Shown here one piece after another: positions 10,136-22,059 of a stretch of 64,000 nt of DNA. A program made the translations under genes and the position numbers. The stretch is from Gryllus longicercus. Its lineage: Eukaryota; Arthropoda; Insecta; Orthoptera; Gryllidae. Position 1 is the first letter of the stretch, and each line of letters opens with the position of its first letter. The notes under the pieces were generated by a model, which saw only the letters and a program-made list of their open reading frames with translations, did no database searches and was not told where the DNA came from. The stretch spans positions 1,437,501-1,501,500 of the forward strand of contig JAZDUA010000327.1 in assembly GCA_038098605.1 (NCBI GenBank), read 5' to 3'.

Positions 10136-10551
10136 TCTCGCCATAGGACTACAGTCCAGAAGCGCGAGGCGAAATAAGATGAAAATTAATTGTTCAAGCA
10201 ATAAATGGCAAAATACTATCTTTCTGAGTTCAGGGAGTGAAGGCAGGAATGACTTCGAAACATGGGACTGACACGCATTCTAAAGCAAGCGTTTATGTGT
10301 AGAACACCAGGTTGAAGACACAGAGGCAGATCGTTATAGAAATGAATTTGGTAGAAGGCAGAACATGTCATGAACCCATCCTTGGAGTAGAGGAGAAGAT
10401 GATCATAAGGGTGTCAACTCTGTTATTTGTTAATACGAGCATAACTGCGTCATCGCAGGCCAGTACCCATAAAGCTAAAAAAGGATACTGTTATTTTTTA
10501 ATTGCTGAATTATTTGCAGAGCTAAAAATTAATCTTAGACGTAGCACCGCT

Positions 10552-10995
10552 TTAACCGCCGGGCCTGGCCGTGCCATCGCGCTGACAGAGGGCCCACAAC
10601 GGGCGGGTGGATGAAACAACGGCGCAGAAGAGGAAGTGGTGGGGACGAGATGTTTTCGTAAATTTCACTTTACGACGCTCCTATTCGTCCGATTTGCATG
10701 ATTGTCACGGCGTTGGATTCAGGAAGCATGTCGCCATCGCGCTATAAGGCCACATTTTTAAATTTGTTCTCGGAGGTTTGAGAACTAATTTCAATTTCGC
10801 GTTTTTGTTAGATTTTTGGTAAAAGATCATCGTAGAGTAAATTCTATTTTAAAAAGGCGTCAAATGCCGTTTACAGATTGAAAATCGGACCATTAGTTCA
10901 GACGTTATCGGTAAAGTAAATTTTACTTATTTTGGTGCTGCCACGTGGTGGCTACAAATTGTACTAGTGTCGGGACATTTAGCTTTAATGTAATA
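10552..10995 (-). repeat. Dispersed repeat, copy B (inverted)
   Basis: Inverted partner of 6650-7092, 3.4 kb away. Shared parts include GTTCAGACGTTATCGGTAAAG and the GC-rich end with GGGCCTGGCCGTGCCATCGC. Small indels distinguish the copies. Confidence 0.75.
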
Positions 10996-10999
10996 TTCA

Positions 11000-12535
11000 T
11001 TTAAAAAGGAATTTTCCGCGTATTCTTGAGTGAAATATGATCAATTTTAAAAATAAAATCTTCTCGAAACGGGCTGGAATTCTTTCTTTGATTTTTTTAT
11101 ATTGTTAGAACAAATCGTTCTAAATAACATTAACGCCATTTTCATGTAACCTTTTCATTTTTGAAATGAATTAATGCCATTTTTTCTAAATACCTCTCGA
11201 TTCGTTAATTAGTGGTCGCTTTATTGCATTTGAGAGTGCGAATGCTTCCAATGAACTTTCATGATGTTTCACGAAAACTCAAACGTTTTGCATGAAATTG
11301 AACACAAAATCATTTTGAGAAAGTTTAAATGACATTTTCTCAAAAACCGTTCCCAAATTTTATCAATCAAAATTTGTTTATAGCAACTTACTACTTTACT
11401 AATACAAACTACTAATACAAACATTTAACACATTACACACATGAAACGCAAACACAAAAACACATAAACAAACTACTTTCTGATATTCTTAATGTCATGC
11501 TTACATTCTAGTAATGCAAGAATATGACAAAAAAAATTAGAAATCGTGGAAGAATGTATGTGCATTAGATATAATTTTATTTCCTCAATATCAATATTTC
11601 AACCTTTTAACCATTTTGTTAACTTATCAGAAATATTATGTTCTGCAACATCTTGTGCAATGTAAATTTTCACAAATTGTTCATGAATTGGTGTGATGGT
11701 AGATTTTAATGCCGAGGAGTATCAAAATTATTTAGTTATTCACAATTTTTGCCTTTTTACTACGGAAACGAATGGAGATGAGGTGGTGGAAATACATAAA
11801 TTAATTGCTTCAGAGCAATTATAGGTCCATAAGAAGGTCAGGTTTTGCTGTATTACAGTTTTATTGAGTCCTTTTCGTTTCCTTCAAGTCTTTTGCAATT
11901 TATTCTTTGGATTGCTGTTTACTCGTTCTCCACTAGTGTTCTCCGGGTATAGGAAATTCATTTGTATGCTACGCTTAAAGGCGTGCGTATAATTTTTCAT
12001 TGCAACTTCTGAAATTACAAAAATCAAAGAGTGATGTATTTCCAACCTGGCTTACACCTTAATAATAAATTTATATATTTTTCCAATTATGCGATGTTTT
12101 GCGATGAATTAAAACATGAAATAATCGGAACGCTTCGTTTTCCAGTCAGTAAGCGATCGTTTAAAATGTCGAAGTTTTCGAATTTGAATCTGGGATGAGG
12201 ATGAGTATGATATTTTGTTGTATCTTACAGATGTTTTAAGTGTAGTTCTCAAGACACGAAATTAAATTACAGAAATTTCATAATTTAAAAAAAAGTTTGA
12301 ATTTTCACAAAAAAATATATAATGTTTTCTTCGAGACACTCTGGTAATCGCTTTGAAAAAGTTTTCTAGAAATAAGTGGTGTTAGTGGAAAGCAATTATT
12401 GCAATAGTGTAATAGTTAAAAATAAACGATTTAAAATTCTAATTTTAAATGTGAAAATTTGAACAGAACAATCATCATACTTCATATTAAACACAAATCA
12501 GGCAAAACTGAATAAGTAATATATTTTTAATTAAA
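11000..12535. other. AT-rich spacer, nothing recognised
   Basis: Low-GC DNA with no long open frame. A segment near 11270-11370 (AAAACGTTTGCATGAAATTG-like text, TTTCTCAAAAACCGTTCCC) vaguely recalls the ~285-bp repeat at 4745-5670, but too weakly to call. Confidence 0.5.
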
Positions 12536-12683
12536 ATATTATTATATAATAAATTATATATATTATTATATTATTATATAATATTATTATATATTATTAT
12601 ATTATTATATATATTATTATTATATTATTATATATTATATATTATATATATTATATTATTATATAATAAATAATATTATTATA
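12536..12683. repeat. (ATTATATA)n AT-only array
   Basis: Nearly 150 bp of A and T only, with alternating TTATTATATA units. It is self-complementary and could extrude hairpins. Confidence 0.9.
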
Positions 12684-12867
12684 TCACAGCGGTACGGGAA
12701 GAAAAAAGTCTGATGACTAGTTTATTTCCTTGGTGGTCATGGTCACCTTTTGTGGTGTTTGATCGTAATTGTGGTATGGGAAACATATCCCTAAAATTGT
12801 TAAAACTTACAACTGTGCTCAGGTGGTCAAATTTAAAATTGTAAAAACAGAATTTAAAGCCTTGGAA

Positions 12868-12942
12868 GTTCAATTGGTTATAGCAACTGGGCGTTTATAG
12901 TAAAATCTGGGATTTAATCCCAGCTCTACCAGCTAATCCATT
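12868..12942 (+). repeat. tRNA-like SINE head
   Basis: The sequence has an A-box-like GGTTATAGCAACTGGGC (12876-12892) and a B-box-like GGGATTTAATCCC (12909-12921) at tRNA spacing, ending in CAGCTCTACCA. Mismatches rule out a functional tRNA. It is probably the 5' part of a decayed tRNA-derived SINE. Confidence 0.45.
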
Positions 12943-13248
12943 GAACAGTCAAACATAATTTGTAACAAGAAATTCCAAATTATTATTTTGTCATTATTCC
13001 TAGTTTTCATTTGATTTAAGAAAAATAAATTAATTAATATGTCTTTAAAAATAGAACTTAGAAAATATTGCCTCCCGTACTGTAATCCTTTGCAATATAT
13101 CAAAATAGAATATACAATTATTTAATAGCAGCAATATAAAATATTTGGATAATTTGTTTTTCAAATGTAACGAAGAAAATTTGTAGTAATGTTAAGGAGA
13201 AAAGTAGGAAAGTAAAAAAACATAAAAATCAATTTTAGATGCCATATA

Positions 13249-13254
13249 TTTATT
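13249..13254 (-). terminator. Poly(A) signal of copy 2
   Basis: AATAAA on the minus strand about 200 bp past the stop codon, in the same relative position as in copy 1. The 3' UTRs are otherwise much more diverged than the coding sequences. Confidence 0.6.
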
Positions 13255-13454
13255 TAAATTCAAAATTCAATCATTTTACAAATAAATTAATAAATTAAAG
13301 CAAATTCTTTATCTTCAATATAAAGAACAGCTGTAACAGCATGGAGTACCAATATCGGTGTTGTAATGGTCTGGCTAACGAGTGAGACACCGTAGCTCGT
13401 AACTGTGAATCAGACAACTTTCATGTAGATGTTTGAACTATTCCAAAAAAGCTC

Positions 13455-14798
13455 TTAACAAGAGCACGAAGAACTGGAACTGGAACTATCAGATTCCACT
13501 ACGATGACGATTTCTTCAGAAGACGAGCTAGAGCTGCTGCTGCTGGATTCGTCTACGACGACAACAATTTCCTCAGATGACGAGCTGGAGCTGGAACTGC
13601 TGCTGGATTCGTCCACGAGGACAACAACTTCCTCAGAAGATGAGCTGGAGCTGCTACTAGATTCGTCCACGACGATAACAATTTCTTCGGATGAGGAGCT
13701 GGAGCTACTGCTGGATTCTTCCACAACAACAACAACTTCCTCAGATGACGAGCTGGAGCTGGAACTGCTGCTGGATTCGTCCACGACGACAACAACTTCC
13801 TCAGATGACGAGCTCGAGCTGGAACTGCTGCTGGATTCGTCCACAACGACAACAACTTCCTCAGATGAGCTGGAGCTCGAGCTGCTGCTGGATTCGTCCA
13901 CGACGACAACAACTTCCTCAGTTGAGCTGGAGCTCGAGCTGCTGCTGGATTCGTCCACGACGACAACAACTTCCTCAGATGAGGAGCTGGAGCTGCTAGA
14001 TTCCTCGATGATAACGATCTCCTCAGAGGAAGATGAAGAGGAACCGGAAATTTCGTCACCACATTCTACCACTACAATTACGTTCCTTTTCTCTTCACTC
14101 TCCGAGCTGGATTCTTCTACAATCACAATTTCTTCAGAAGAACTGGAGCTAGAACTGTTTTCCAAAACGATGATGATCTCCTCAGAGGACGACGAAGACG
14201 ACACCTCCCTGTCGCCACACTCGACGAGAACAATGGTGGTCTCTTCCTCGGATGAAGAGCTGGAGCTGTCTTCAATAATGACTACTTCCTCAGAGCTGGA
14301 ACTGGAGCTAGAGCTGTCTTCGACGACTATGACGACTTCCTCAGAGCTAGAGCTGGAGCTGGAACTGGAGCTCTCGTCGACGACCACGACGACTTCCTCA
14401 GAGCTTGAGCTTGAGCTGGAACTGGAGCTCTCGTCGACGACCACGACGACTTCCTCAGAGCTAGAGCTGGAGCTGGAACTGGAGCTCTCGTCGACGACCA
14501 CGACGACTTCCTCAGAGCTAGAGCTGGAGCTGGAACTGGAGCTCTCATCGACGACCACGACGATTTCCTCAGAGCTAGAGCTGGAACTGGAGCTGGAGCT
14601 GGAACTGCTGATGTCGATGAGAACTTCTTCGTCAGAGGATGATGAACTTCCATGGCATTGACAGCGGTCAATAAAAGAGTCGAGCCTTAGCGGAGAGTGA
14701 AGGATATGCTTTGATGGGCATGCATTGTCGCAAAATGTGAATCCTGGCAGGACAGAAGCAGTTGCGAACAAGCATGTAAGAAAAATTGCGATCTTCAT
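13455..14798 (-). CDS. Secreted Ser-block/Val-block repeat protein, copy 2 (447 aa)
   Basis: Paralogue of the gene at 2049-3233, same strand, intronless. The first 50 residues differ from copy 1 at only four positions (10, 13, 20, 33); Cys 23, 27, 46, 48 are kept. The two Cys-Gly-Asp spacers are at Cys194 and Cys246 and the C-terminus is again Cys-Ser-Cys (445, 447). About 21 Ser/EE/Val-Ile blocks are present. The extra 53 residues relative to copy 1 lie in the C-terminal half, from about three extra blocks, so the array expands by unit gain there while the N-terminal half is stable. The opposite strand is also open for 385 codons, a by-product of the hexamer repeat. Signal peptide, acidic poly-Ser and paired Cys suggest a secreted, disulphide-linked, phosphorylated structural protein (inference). 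Function unknown. Confidence 0.85.
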   Translation of the reverse strand: MKIAIFLTCLFATASVLPGFTFCDNACPSKHILHSPLRLDSFIDRCQCHGSSSSSDEEVLIDISSSSSSSSSSSSSEEIVVVVDESSSSSSSSSSEEVVVVVDESSSSSSSSSSEEVVVVVDESSSSSSSSSSEEVVVVVDESSSSSSSSSSEEVVIVVEDSSSSSSSSEEVVIIEDSSSSSSEEETTIVLVECGDREVSSSSSSEEIIIVLENSSSSSSSEEIVIVEESSSESEEKRNVIVVVECGDEISGSSSSSSEEIVIIEESSSSSSSSEEVVVVVDESSSSSSSSSTEEVVVVVDESSSSSSSSSSEEVVVVVDESSSSSSSSSSSEEVVVVVDESSSSSSSSSSSEEVVVVVEESSSSSSSSSEEIVIVVDESSSSSSSSSEEVVVLVDESSSSSSSSSSSEEIVVVVDESSSSSSSSSSEEIVIVVESDSSSSSSSCSC

Positions 14799-14910
14799 GT
14801 TTTTATAGAAAATTAATTAAGTATTTCTAGGTCTGAAATTGCTTGAGGCAAGACGAGTTTTTGTTGTGGAAGTAGAACTCGAAGTGTGTCGTGTCGGGTG
14901 TGCCCTTCCC

Positions 14911-14918
14911 TTCTTATA
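14911..14918 (-). promoter_or_regulatory. TATA box of copy 2
   Basis: TATAAGAA on the minus strand, 113 bp upstream of the ATG at 14798, matching the spacing in copy 1. The downstream leader (ACTTCGAGTTCTACTTCC) is nearly the same in both genes. Confidence 0.65.
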
Positions 14919-15040
14919 GCTCTGTTTGTCTTTTATGTGTACATAAGGAACTACGAATGCTTACAAATAGAGTAATAAATTCGTGAGCTCAAATGAAAAC
15001 GATGTTGATGTGATAATCACAAAACGTGACAGTGTGTTTT
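14919..15040 (-). promoter_or_regulatory. Conserved upstream promoter segment, copy 2
   Basis: Counterpart of 3353-3475; retains the TACATAAGGAA, ACGAATGCTT and TTCGTGAGC islands in the same order. Probably holds the tissue-specific control sites of the gene pair. Confidence 0.5.
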
Positions 15041-15049
15041 GGCTTGACA

Positions 15050-15700
15050 ACTCCCCTAATATCGCTCACCTACTTTTTGTTTAGGTATTCATGAAATTTT
15101 TTGCTGTGTATTGGTCATGCGATAAACTTACATTTTCAAATGATCTCACTTAACATACTTGTTATAAATATTACTAATATCAATTTTTTATCTTCACATT
15201 TCAATTGTCATGAAAGGGAGATCTTATCCCGGTGCCATGTGTTAGGATTTTGGTCACGTATTATAATTTAAACGGGCGAATTTAATGTTTCGCTTGATTT
15301 GGATATGTGTTTTGAAAAAAAAGGTCTTTTAATCGTATTAGTGGAGAAAAATAGAAAAATGTTTAGACAATCTGCTTGATTTGAATCGGCAAATCAGTGC
15401 AATTGAGATAGGTTCTGTACGCATCAGTTTCGATACACCTCTATATTCCTTAGCATTACTTTGTCAGATTTCGTTTGTGAAGGGTATAATTTCTTTATTC
15501 TTCTTTCTCTTGGAATATTTTGTTTTAGTATGAAGTAATAATGATAGGTGTTGAACTGTTTTAGAATGAGACTATTAATATTTTGAAGACGTTTTTTTTC
15601 ATTCTAGTAAAATACTCAGAGTTGTCTGAGCTTTCTTCAGATCCAATCTTTTACAAAGAGAAAAATGTCCAATTTTATATAAAACAAGATGTTTTAGATT
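15050..15700. other. AT-rich spacer, nothing recognised
   Basis: Upstream of the conserved promoter of copy 2. No gene, repeat or RNA signal seen. Confidence 0.5.
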
Positions 15701-15704
15701 ATAA

Positions 15705-15790
15705 TTTATACTGTCGGGACTCGATCCTAGGATCTCCAGATCAAAGGGTCTGCAGTGACATCAGTTGATGCCCTGATCCTTCTTTACCGG
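15705..15790 (-). repeat. SINE-like family 2, head fragment
   Basis: Shares GACATCAGTTGATGCCCTGA and GTCGGGACTC with 42425-42490. Read on the minus strand it ends in a B-box-like GGATCGAGTCCCGAC, so it resembles a tRNA-derived head. It occurs alone here, without the body found at 42061-42420. Confidence 0.5.
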
Positions 15791-16009
15791 TATGTAAGAA
15801 TAAGAATTATTATCTTTTTCGTTAACAGCTTAGCGTTAAATGAGTTTTTTCTGTCATAAATTCGCATTTTTTGCATGAGGCACAATTACAATACTTTATC
15901 TTCTTAGAAGGAAGGACGAGAAAATAAAAAGTGGGCTGTGTATAATAAACCTTCTCTAAACAACGAGATTAGAATACCTAAGTACTTCAAAATATTGTTG
16001 CGGGGGACA

Positions 16010-16330
16010 TCCCCCGCCGAAGTCCGTGGTCACGCGCGTGTCTGGCAGTCACGGCGTCGCGTGCCGCGTGCCGGCGTGGTGGGGGGCGTGGCCTCCGCCG
16101 GGGGCGTGGGCGCCGCGACGCTGGCCGCACGGCGAGACGATACGGCGCGCCGACGCCCCAACGCGGCGTTTAGGCGAGTGTGACACGCGCCCGGTGTCGA
16201 ACACGCCGCCGACAGTCAACAAAGGTCGCGCGTCGCCCGCTGCCACGCGAGGAAAGGGGACGACGCGGAGGCCGGCCGTTCAGTCGGCGGTTGGCTTTTG
16301 TGCGGGGCGTGCGACGTTATTGGGTAGATC
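16010..16330. other. CpG-rich island
   Basis: About 320 bp dense in CpG inside AT-rich DNA. Open frames exist on both strands but none has a recognisable protein. Could be an unmethylated regulatory island. Confidence 0.4.
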
Positions 16331-16334
16331 GTTT

Positions 16335-18245
16335 AACCTCACCAATCGTATTTTGTTCATGCGTGGAATATTCAGAAACTGGTTTCAGATTAACAATCAT
16401 ATGTTAAGTTTTTCCCCACTGATATAGTTTATTTGTTTTCAAACAGGATGTTCTTTTTTTTACAAATTAAATATTATTTCACCAAGAAATATTGTGTTTT
16501 TACATTATTATTTTAAAATTATTAATCTTGTGTAGGATGTGAGTGTAACAAAATTCTGAAGTTATCCATTTCCTTATTTTATATTTATGAATGTTCCAAT
16601 TGATAGGCAGATTTTCTTGACAGAAGAATTTGGATTAAGGTGGAAATCTTTTTTCCATTGACTGAAATTATTACTGCACTTACTCGCTCTGTAACTCTGG
16701 ACGAAGGCTCCAAACATACTTGGCAATGATGTTTGTGTGTGTTCATCTGCGTGTCAATTTTGTGTACTGTTGATGATTTCTTGTTTCAACTGCCAATCAA
16801 ACATTCCACAAGTGTGTCAACGTCTAATGAATGGTTCGAGAAGTACAACTGATAGATGAATTAGTTATAACTAACTCAAATTGGACGTAATTAAAAAAAA
16901 TCTTGAAACAATATAATTCATTTTTATTCAAATGACACAACTTAGTGAAATAACATTTTGATTGGATTTCGAATCGCACAACAAGTATTTTTCACCAATG
17001 TAATTAATTGGCAATTTTATTATTATTAAATGTGTAGTGGAGAGAATGACAATCAGAGTGATTAACGTAAAGTAAATACAGTAAAAACAAGTATTAATTT
17101 GAAATGTACGTTTTCCTTCAGAATAATGGTACAAGAAATAATGGAAGTTGTATAACTTATGCTCCGGAGAAAAAAATACAATGTAAAATCTGATAATGTG
17201 CTGAAATTAATATTATTACAAGATGCCTGAACGAATATTCTGTTGGGAAAAGACACTGATCCCTTACATTATATTACACTAGTAAAATGTGGCTCCGTCG
17301 CCGCTGTAAACTGATATGGTTTCAAAAGTTGAAAATTTAGTTCATACCTCGTTTCTTTCATGCTTAGCTTTGTTGAAATATGTTCTTTCAGAATCTGGCA
17401 TTAGACTTACCAATGAATCGTAGTAGCTGATAATGTTGTATTTCCGTTCAAAAGTTACACCCAATGGCCTTGTATCTTACCTTCATACGGGATATTACTG
17501 CTCTTATTGCATTTTCAAAGTTATAATAGCCGTAACAAATACTTGCAAGTTTTGATGCTAATAGTTAAATTTCAGTGCAGCTACGTTTGTACGCGTTTTT
17601 GCTAATATAAACAAAAATGCAAAGAGCACATTTGCATTAGCACAAATGTCAAATGCAAAAATGCAGAATATTCTCAATTAGTTCGGAAAATTCTGTGGCA
17701 ACATTTTTTCCTTTACTTGCCCTGTTTTTTCTCCATCACACGTTTTATTGTGACCGCCTCTTCTTCCACGTAATCACGTTAAGAATCAGCATTTTTTACA
17801 GAAGATTTGCAAATTATGATAAAATTTATAAGAACAGGGGATATGTCCAGAAAGATATTCGTAAATCATATTGGGTTTTGTGAAACTCAATTTAGGCAAC
17901 TTTTTTTATTCTTCGTTTAAAACTACACATGTTTAATATTATTCAATTGTGCCTTTAATTTATGAATAATTTGAGTATAAATATCTTTAAAAATATACCT
18001 TTGATTATTTTTTCCTGAGAGATGCGCTATCTTATCAATACTTAACGACGTTTTGTATGGCAGACCTCGCTCTAAAACATCTACCTGGTAATCTGTAAAT
18101 GCATACAGCAAGTAACGAAGCATTACGGTCTAATAACAGGCTCCTCTATTCTCCACACTTCCGTCGTGAATCTTGTGAGTTTAAATAGTTCCTTTCACGC
18201 TTATTCAATGCCCTCTGTAGATCAATGTTAACGTTCCTAGGGGTC
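16335..18245. other. AT-rich spacer with octamer-like sites
   Basis: No gene recognised. Around 17610-17665 there is a cluster of POU-octamer-like sites, including ATTTGCAT at 17630-17637 and related TTTGCAT/ATGCAAA matches on both strands. Confidence 0.35.
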
Positions 18246-18254
18246 ATTACATGC

Positions 18255-18680
18255 TTCATTTCGGAGCGACATGTCAAGCGTCACGGGCGGACAAGAGGGA
18301 GCGTTTTGCTCCGGCGGGGGCGGGGGCGGGGGCGGCGGCGGGGGCGGCGGCGGGGGCGGGGGCGGCGTGGGGGCGAACATGAGCGGCGGGTTTGCGTTGC
18401 GTCTGGCAGCGCCGCGCCGGTCTCAATTATTCGCGGCATTGCGTAATTCGGACAGCCCCTTTAATTCGGCCGGCGATACGCGTCGTGACGAGGGTCTGAC
18501 AGGACCTCGTTCCTCGGGGCTGATAGATCGCCGCCGCAGATAAGAATAATGCGGGTGACGCGAAACTGCGCCTGGGTGCAATATGGGGCTCTATGTGTGC
18601 GCTTCGGCGGGCGACTGACAGACCGCGTGGGCAGGGTGTACGCCCGTGGTCCTGCGTGAGTTATGTGTCGCGAATTGGAT
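18255..18680. other. CpG-rich island with GGGGGC array and GATA site
   Basis: 18311-18370 is a (GGGGGC/GGCGGC)n array with G-quadruplex potential. 18400-18680 is non-repetitive and CpG-rich with GCGTAATTCGG, TTTAATTCGG and a GATA site (CAGATAAGAATAAT near 18536). This pattern resembles a regulatory element rather than coding DNA. Confidence 0.4.
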
Positions 18681-18937
18681 CCCGGAGTGGATTTGCGGAC
18701 AATGGAAATCTCTAGGGTTCAGTCTGATGGGAGATTTAGTGCAGTTTTCTTGTTCATTTTGGGGATAGCTATCTCAGGCGTCTTGGACACCGTGTTTATA
18801 ATTTTTTCCCCTGCCATTCTTCAACTGAGGCGGGAGGAGTTGCTGGTGGTTGAAGATGTACAAATACAAACTTTTTTTATTCAGGTTTCTCAACTCAATT
18901 AATATCTCGTTACCACCATCATTCGAAGAGCAACCGA

Positions 18938-19203
18938 TTTGGATGGCCAGAGTGGCTAAGAGCGTGTGCCGACTCAGCGCCTAGGTCGGGGTTCGAGTCC
19001 CGACGTGTGCATGGTTCTTTTTCCCTTGTCTTTCATGTATATGTGTCGCGAAAGGCCGTGTGAGTCTGCTGATCACAGAACGAGGTGTCAGTGTCTAGTG
19101 TAAAGGTTAATATGTGCCTCCATGAGCGACGTGGAGGGTAACCGGCGCGATGATTCGAAAATTGATCTTCCCTGAAGCTGGAAAAAGCCCCCGGAAGAAT
19201 AAA
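18938..19203 (+). mobile_element. tRNA-derived SINE (family 1), copy 1
   Basis: The head GGATGGCCAGAGTGGCTAAG (A box) and GGGGTTCGAGTCCCGAC (B box, 18988-19003) matches a Leu/Ser-type tRNA with a long variable arm. The body contains TTCATGTATATGTGTCGC, GTGTAAAGGTTAATATG and GAGGGTAACCGGCG, and ends A-rich (AATAAAAAAG). The same head, body order and tail recur at 24725-24975. Confidence 0.8.
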
Positions 19204-20270
19204 AAAGTCACTATCATTCTAGAAGCATGGTAAATCCATTTAACCAGTAGCACAAGGACGAGTAAATAAGTTATTGAATTTCTCGAATCACCCGAGATTG
19301 AATGAATCGTTGAAGATTCTGAGGAAAAATTAATAATCTTCCAATGAAATATTAAGTTATATCTGTCGTGTAAACTTTTAATTTTTCGATGGAATTATTT
19401 GATTCAGGTGAAAGTACCTTCTCGATTTTTGCACCACATTCCTCTTCTAGGTAGTCTCTAGAATGTTCGTGACGCAAGGCTATTGTGAGAAATCGAATAC
19501 CCTTGGCTGTCACTCCCTTTCTTTCGACTTATGAGAAATAAATTTATCCATACGACCTCACACTGTTGCGTAGGATGTAAATAATTTAACTGGTTATTTT
19601 GTCTAGTCAAGGCGCAGTTTTGTCGACGGTAGTAGACCTATCCGCGCTTTCACTGCGCTATTTGATTGAATGTAAGGGAATATGTGCCCTGTTATATTAG
19701 AAGACCAATTCTGCAAACTAGAACAGAGTTTTAGAATTTATTCTTATTTAGTATTTAAATCGTCTGAAATATTTGTGCGTTGCGACTACGCTGCAATGAG
19801 ATGCAAATTACTTAGCTTATTTCTTCTCACGTGCAGTTACGTAAGTATACATCCTAACATTCCAGAAACTACGTAATTCTCCAACGTGAGATGCTGAATA
19901 GTTTCTAATATTCGAGCTTGATTCGTCATAAAAAGAATTTCATAGGTGTAAAAATGCACTATTTGCAATTTCTTACGTAATAAATGTGGTGAATTTGTTT
20001 AGATATGCAACTCGAAAAAATAAGATACTTTCATTCAGTATATCTAATCGACATTTAAGAGTATTGATTTCTGTTGGGGCAAGAGATATAACTATGGAGC
20101 ATATAAGCATGGAAAAACCTGAAACTCGCCGTGATAATCTTCGGATTTGCATGCATTAAATACTGTCAAATGCGCCGTTTCGTTTTGCATCGCCCTTTGC
20201 GAACAATTTCGTGAAAGAAAAGATCACAATACTACCAATATTGTACTCGCTAAACTTGATATCGAAATCA
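19204..20270. other. Spacer, nothing recognised
   Basis: No gene or repeat seen. A heat-shock-like pair GAAtgTTC occurs near 19461-19468. Confidence 0.4.
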
Positions 20271-20780
20271 AACGGGCTACGCACGGCACGAAACGCAGTA
20301 TCATTCTATATAGCCTCCCATTCACCCCGAGCCGTGCGTTCGCTGAACTTATGTGTGCGGCATATCGGAGGACGGCACCGCCACAAAGCCCCCTCTGACA
20401 TTTCCGTCCTCGCTCTTTGTCCTGACGAGGTCGGACGCCTCGGCGAATTCGTTTCGTGTGGCGCGTACTGAATAAATCCGCGATACATATCGAATCGACC
20501 GGGCTGCAACGACGCTGCGACCGCCTTTCAATGAGTTTTTCATGCGCAGCTACTCTTCAGCAGATGTCCCGAGATTGTGAACAAAGCGACGGCGCACCTG
20601 GTCAGAAATTACTGTGAATTTTTTTTTATTCAATCGGTGTGCGGCGTCGGGGGCCGTGGAGGTGGGCGGAGGCTGTCACGGAAGTACAATGCGCGACGGA
20701 ACAAAAGACGAGCGCCGGTAGCCCCTCGTCCCGCCCGAATTCTGCGCTGTTGCTTCGGCCGAGGGCAGTGAACAGACCAC
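20270..20780. other. CpG-rich island
   Basis: Two CpG-rich parts (20270-20530 and 20635-20770) with non-repetitive sequence and no recognisable protein on either strand. Candidate regulatory DNA. Confidence 0.35.
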
Positions 20781-22055
20781 TTCAATCAACGGCCTATGCG
20801 TTGTGAATTAATCAACATTTTTCTCAACTTCACGAATTGGGAAAAAAATCGTCATCAAACGTATGTGTGAGGTGGTCATCATCTGAAATGTTATTAACTC
20901 TAGGCATATTTAACGACTTTTAAGAACTTCGTTAATTCAGTGCGATTGAGATATCTGGAACTCACGAATATTCCGTTAGAAGTTAAACTGTCAATTATTT
21001 CTTGTAACATTTTAAATGTAATGAGATTAGTGATCGTATTCCCAATGTTTTGCTTTTATTTTTGCCATTTTCTGTAAGGCTTGATATGCTTATTTTCAAC
21101 ATATTAAGTGAATGTACTGTGAAGAAATATGTAGGTGGGTGTACGCCATGAATGTTCCAAATACTGCGTATGTGGCAAATAGTTCGCAACATTAGGGACC
21201 TCTTGTAAAAATAAACGTTTCACACTACTACGGATTGGGGATATAATTGCTATTAGCGTAAAAATCGATTATTTTATACGAATAATACGCAATTGATGTC
21301 GATAAATTTTACTGATTAATTTTACCTATTATTTATCTCGATTATTTTAATTCAAATATTAATTTTTAAAAGAAACAAAATACAAAAATAGCGTACCACT
21401 CACTGACAGACGACTTCATTGCGTGGTTATGTCTCTTCGACTGGACAAAAATAATTGAGGCATCCAAGTACATGTTTTTCTGTTATCAAAATTGATTACA
21501 TAAAAATTATGTGAATGTGCTGTTATTTTAGTTAGAATAGCATTATCGGAATGAGATAGTACATAGGCAGATTTACGTGTTCCATATCGAATTATTTTGA
21601 ACAAAGAACGCCAATAGGTGGTAGTTATTAGTGTTTCTGTTTTTAAACCATTCCCGAATATTTTTAAATACAAACTACTCTAGGAGTTTGTCTTCTGAGT
21701 ACGTGTAGTATTAATCCGTTCTAAATAACCAAATTTATTGAAATTATTTAATAACTTTACTTGTATTTTAGTTCGTCATGCACAGGCACGAAAATTATTA
21801 ATTTTTGCTTGTCAGGTATTTTTTCTAACATGTGATAAAATAACCAAAAATATTTCATTTTTCGATTTATTTCTGATGGTTATTGGACGCATATTAATCG
21901 ACCAATAATATTAATCTATTATATTTAATAGATCCCTAAATACAACACTCTGGAAAACACAAATCTTGAATATGATTTACAGTTTCAAAATGTGACGTAC
22001 ACTTTTTGGAAAGTGCTACGTTCATGCCAAAACATTCGCCTCAAAGATTAAAGAA
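20781..22055. other. AT-rich spacer, nothing recognised
   Basis: Low-GC sequence with only short, motif-free open frames. Confidence 0.5.
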
Positions 22056-22059
22056 ATTG

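Noticed and set aside
12868..12942. Functional tRNA gene
   Set aside because: The box B lacks the invariant GGTTCRA core and the flanks do not form an acceptor stem.
13504..14661. 385-codon plus-strand open frame (Glu-Leu/Thr-Ser rich) antisense to copy 2
   Set aside because: It is the reverse complement of the Ser/Val hexamer array; it lacks a signal peptide, promoter or poly(A) signal and mirrors the sense repeat exactly.
18941..19010. Functional tRNA-Leu or tRNA-Ser gene
   Set aside because: A and B boxes fit, but the sequence continues into a SINE body repeated at 24725, and the acceptor stem does not pair well.
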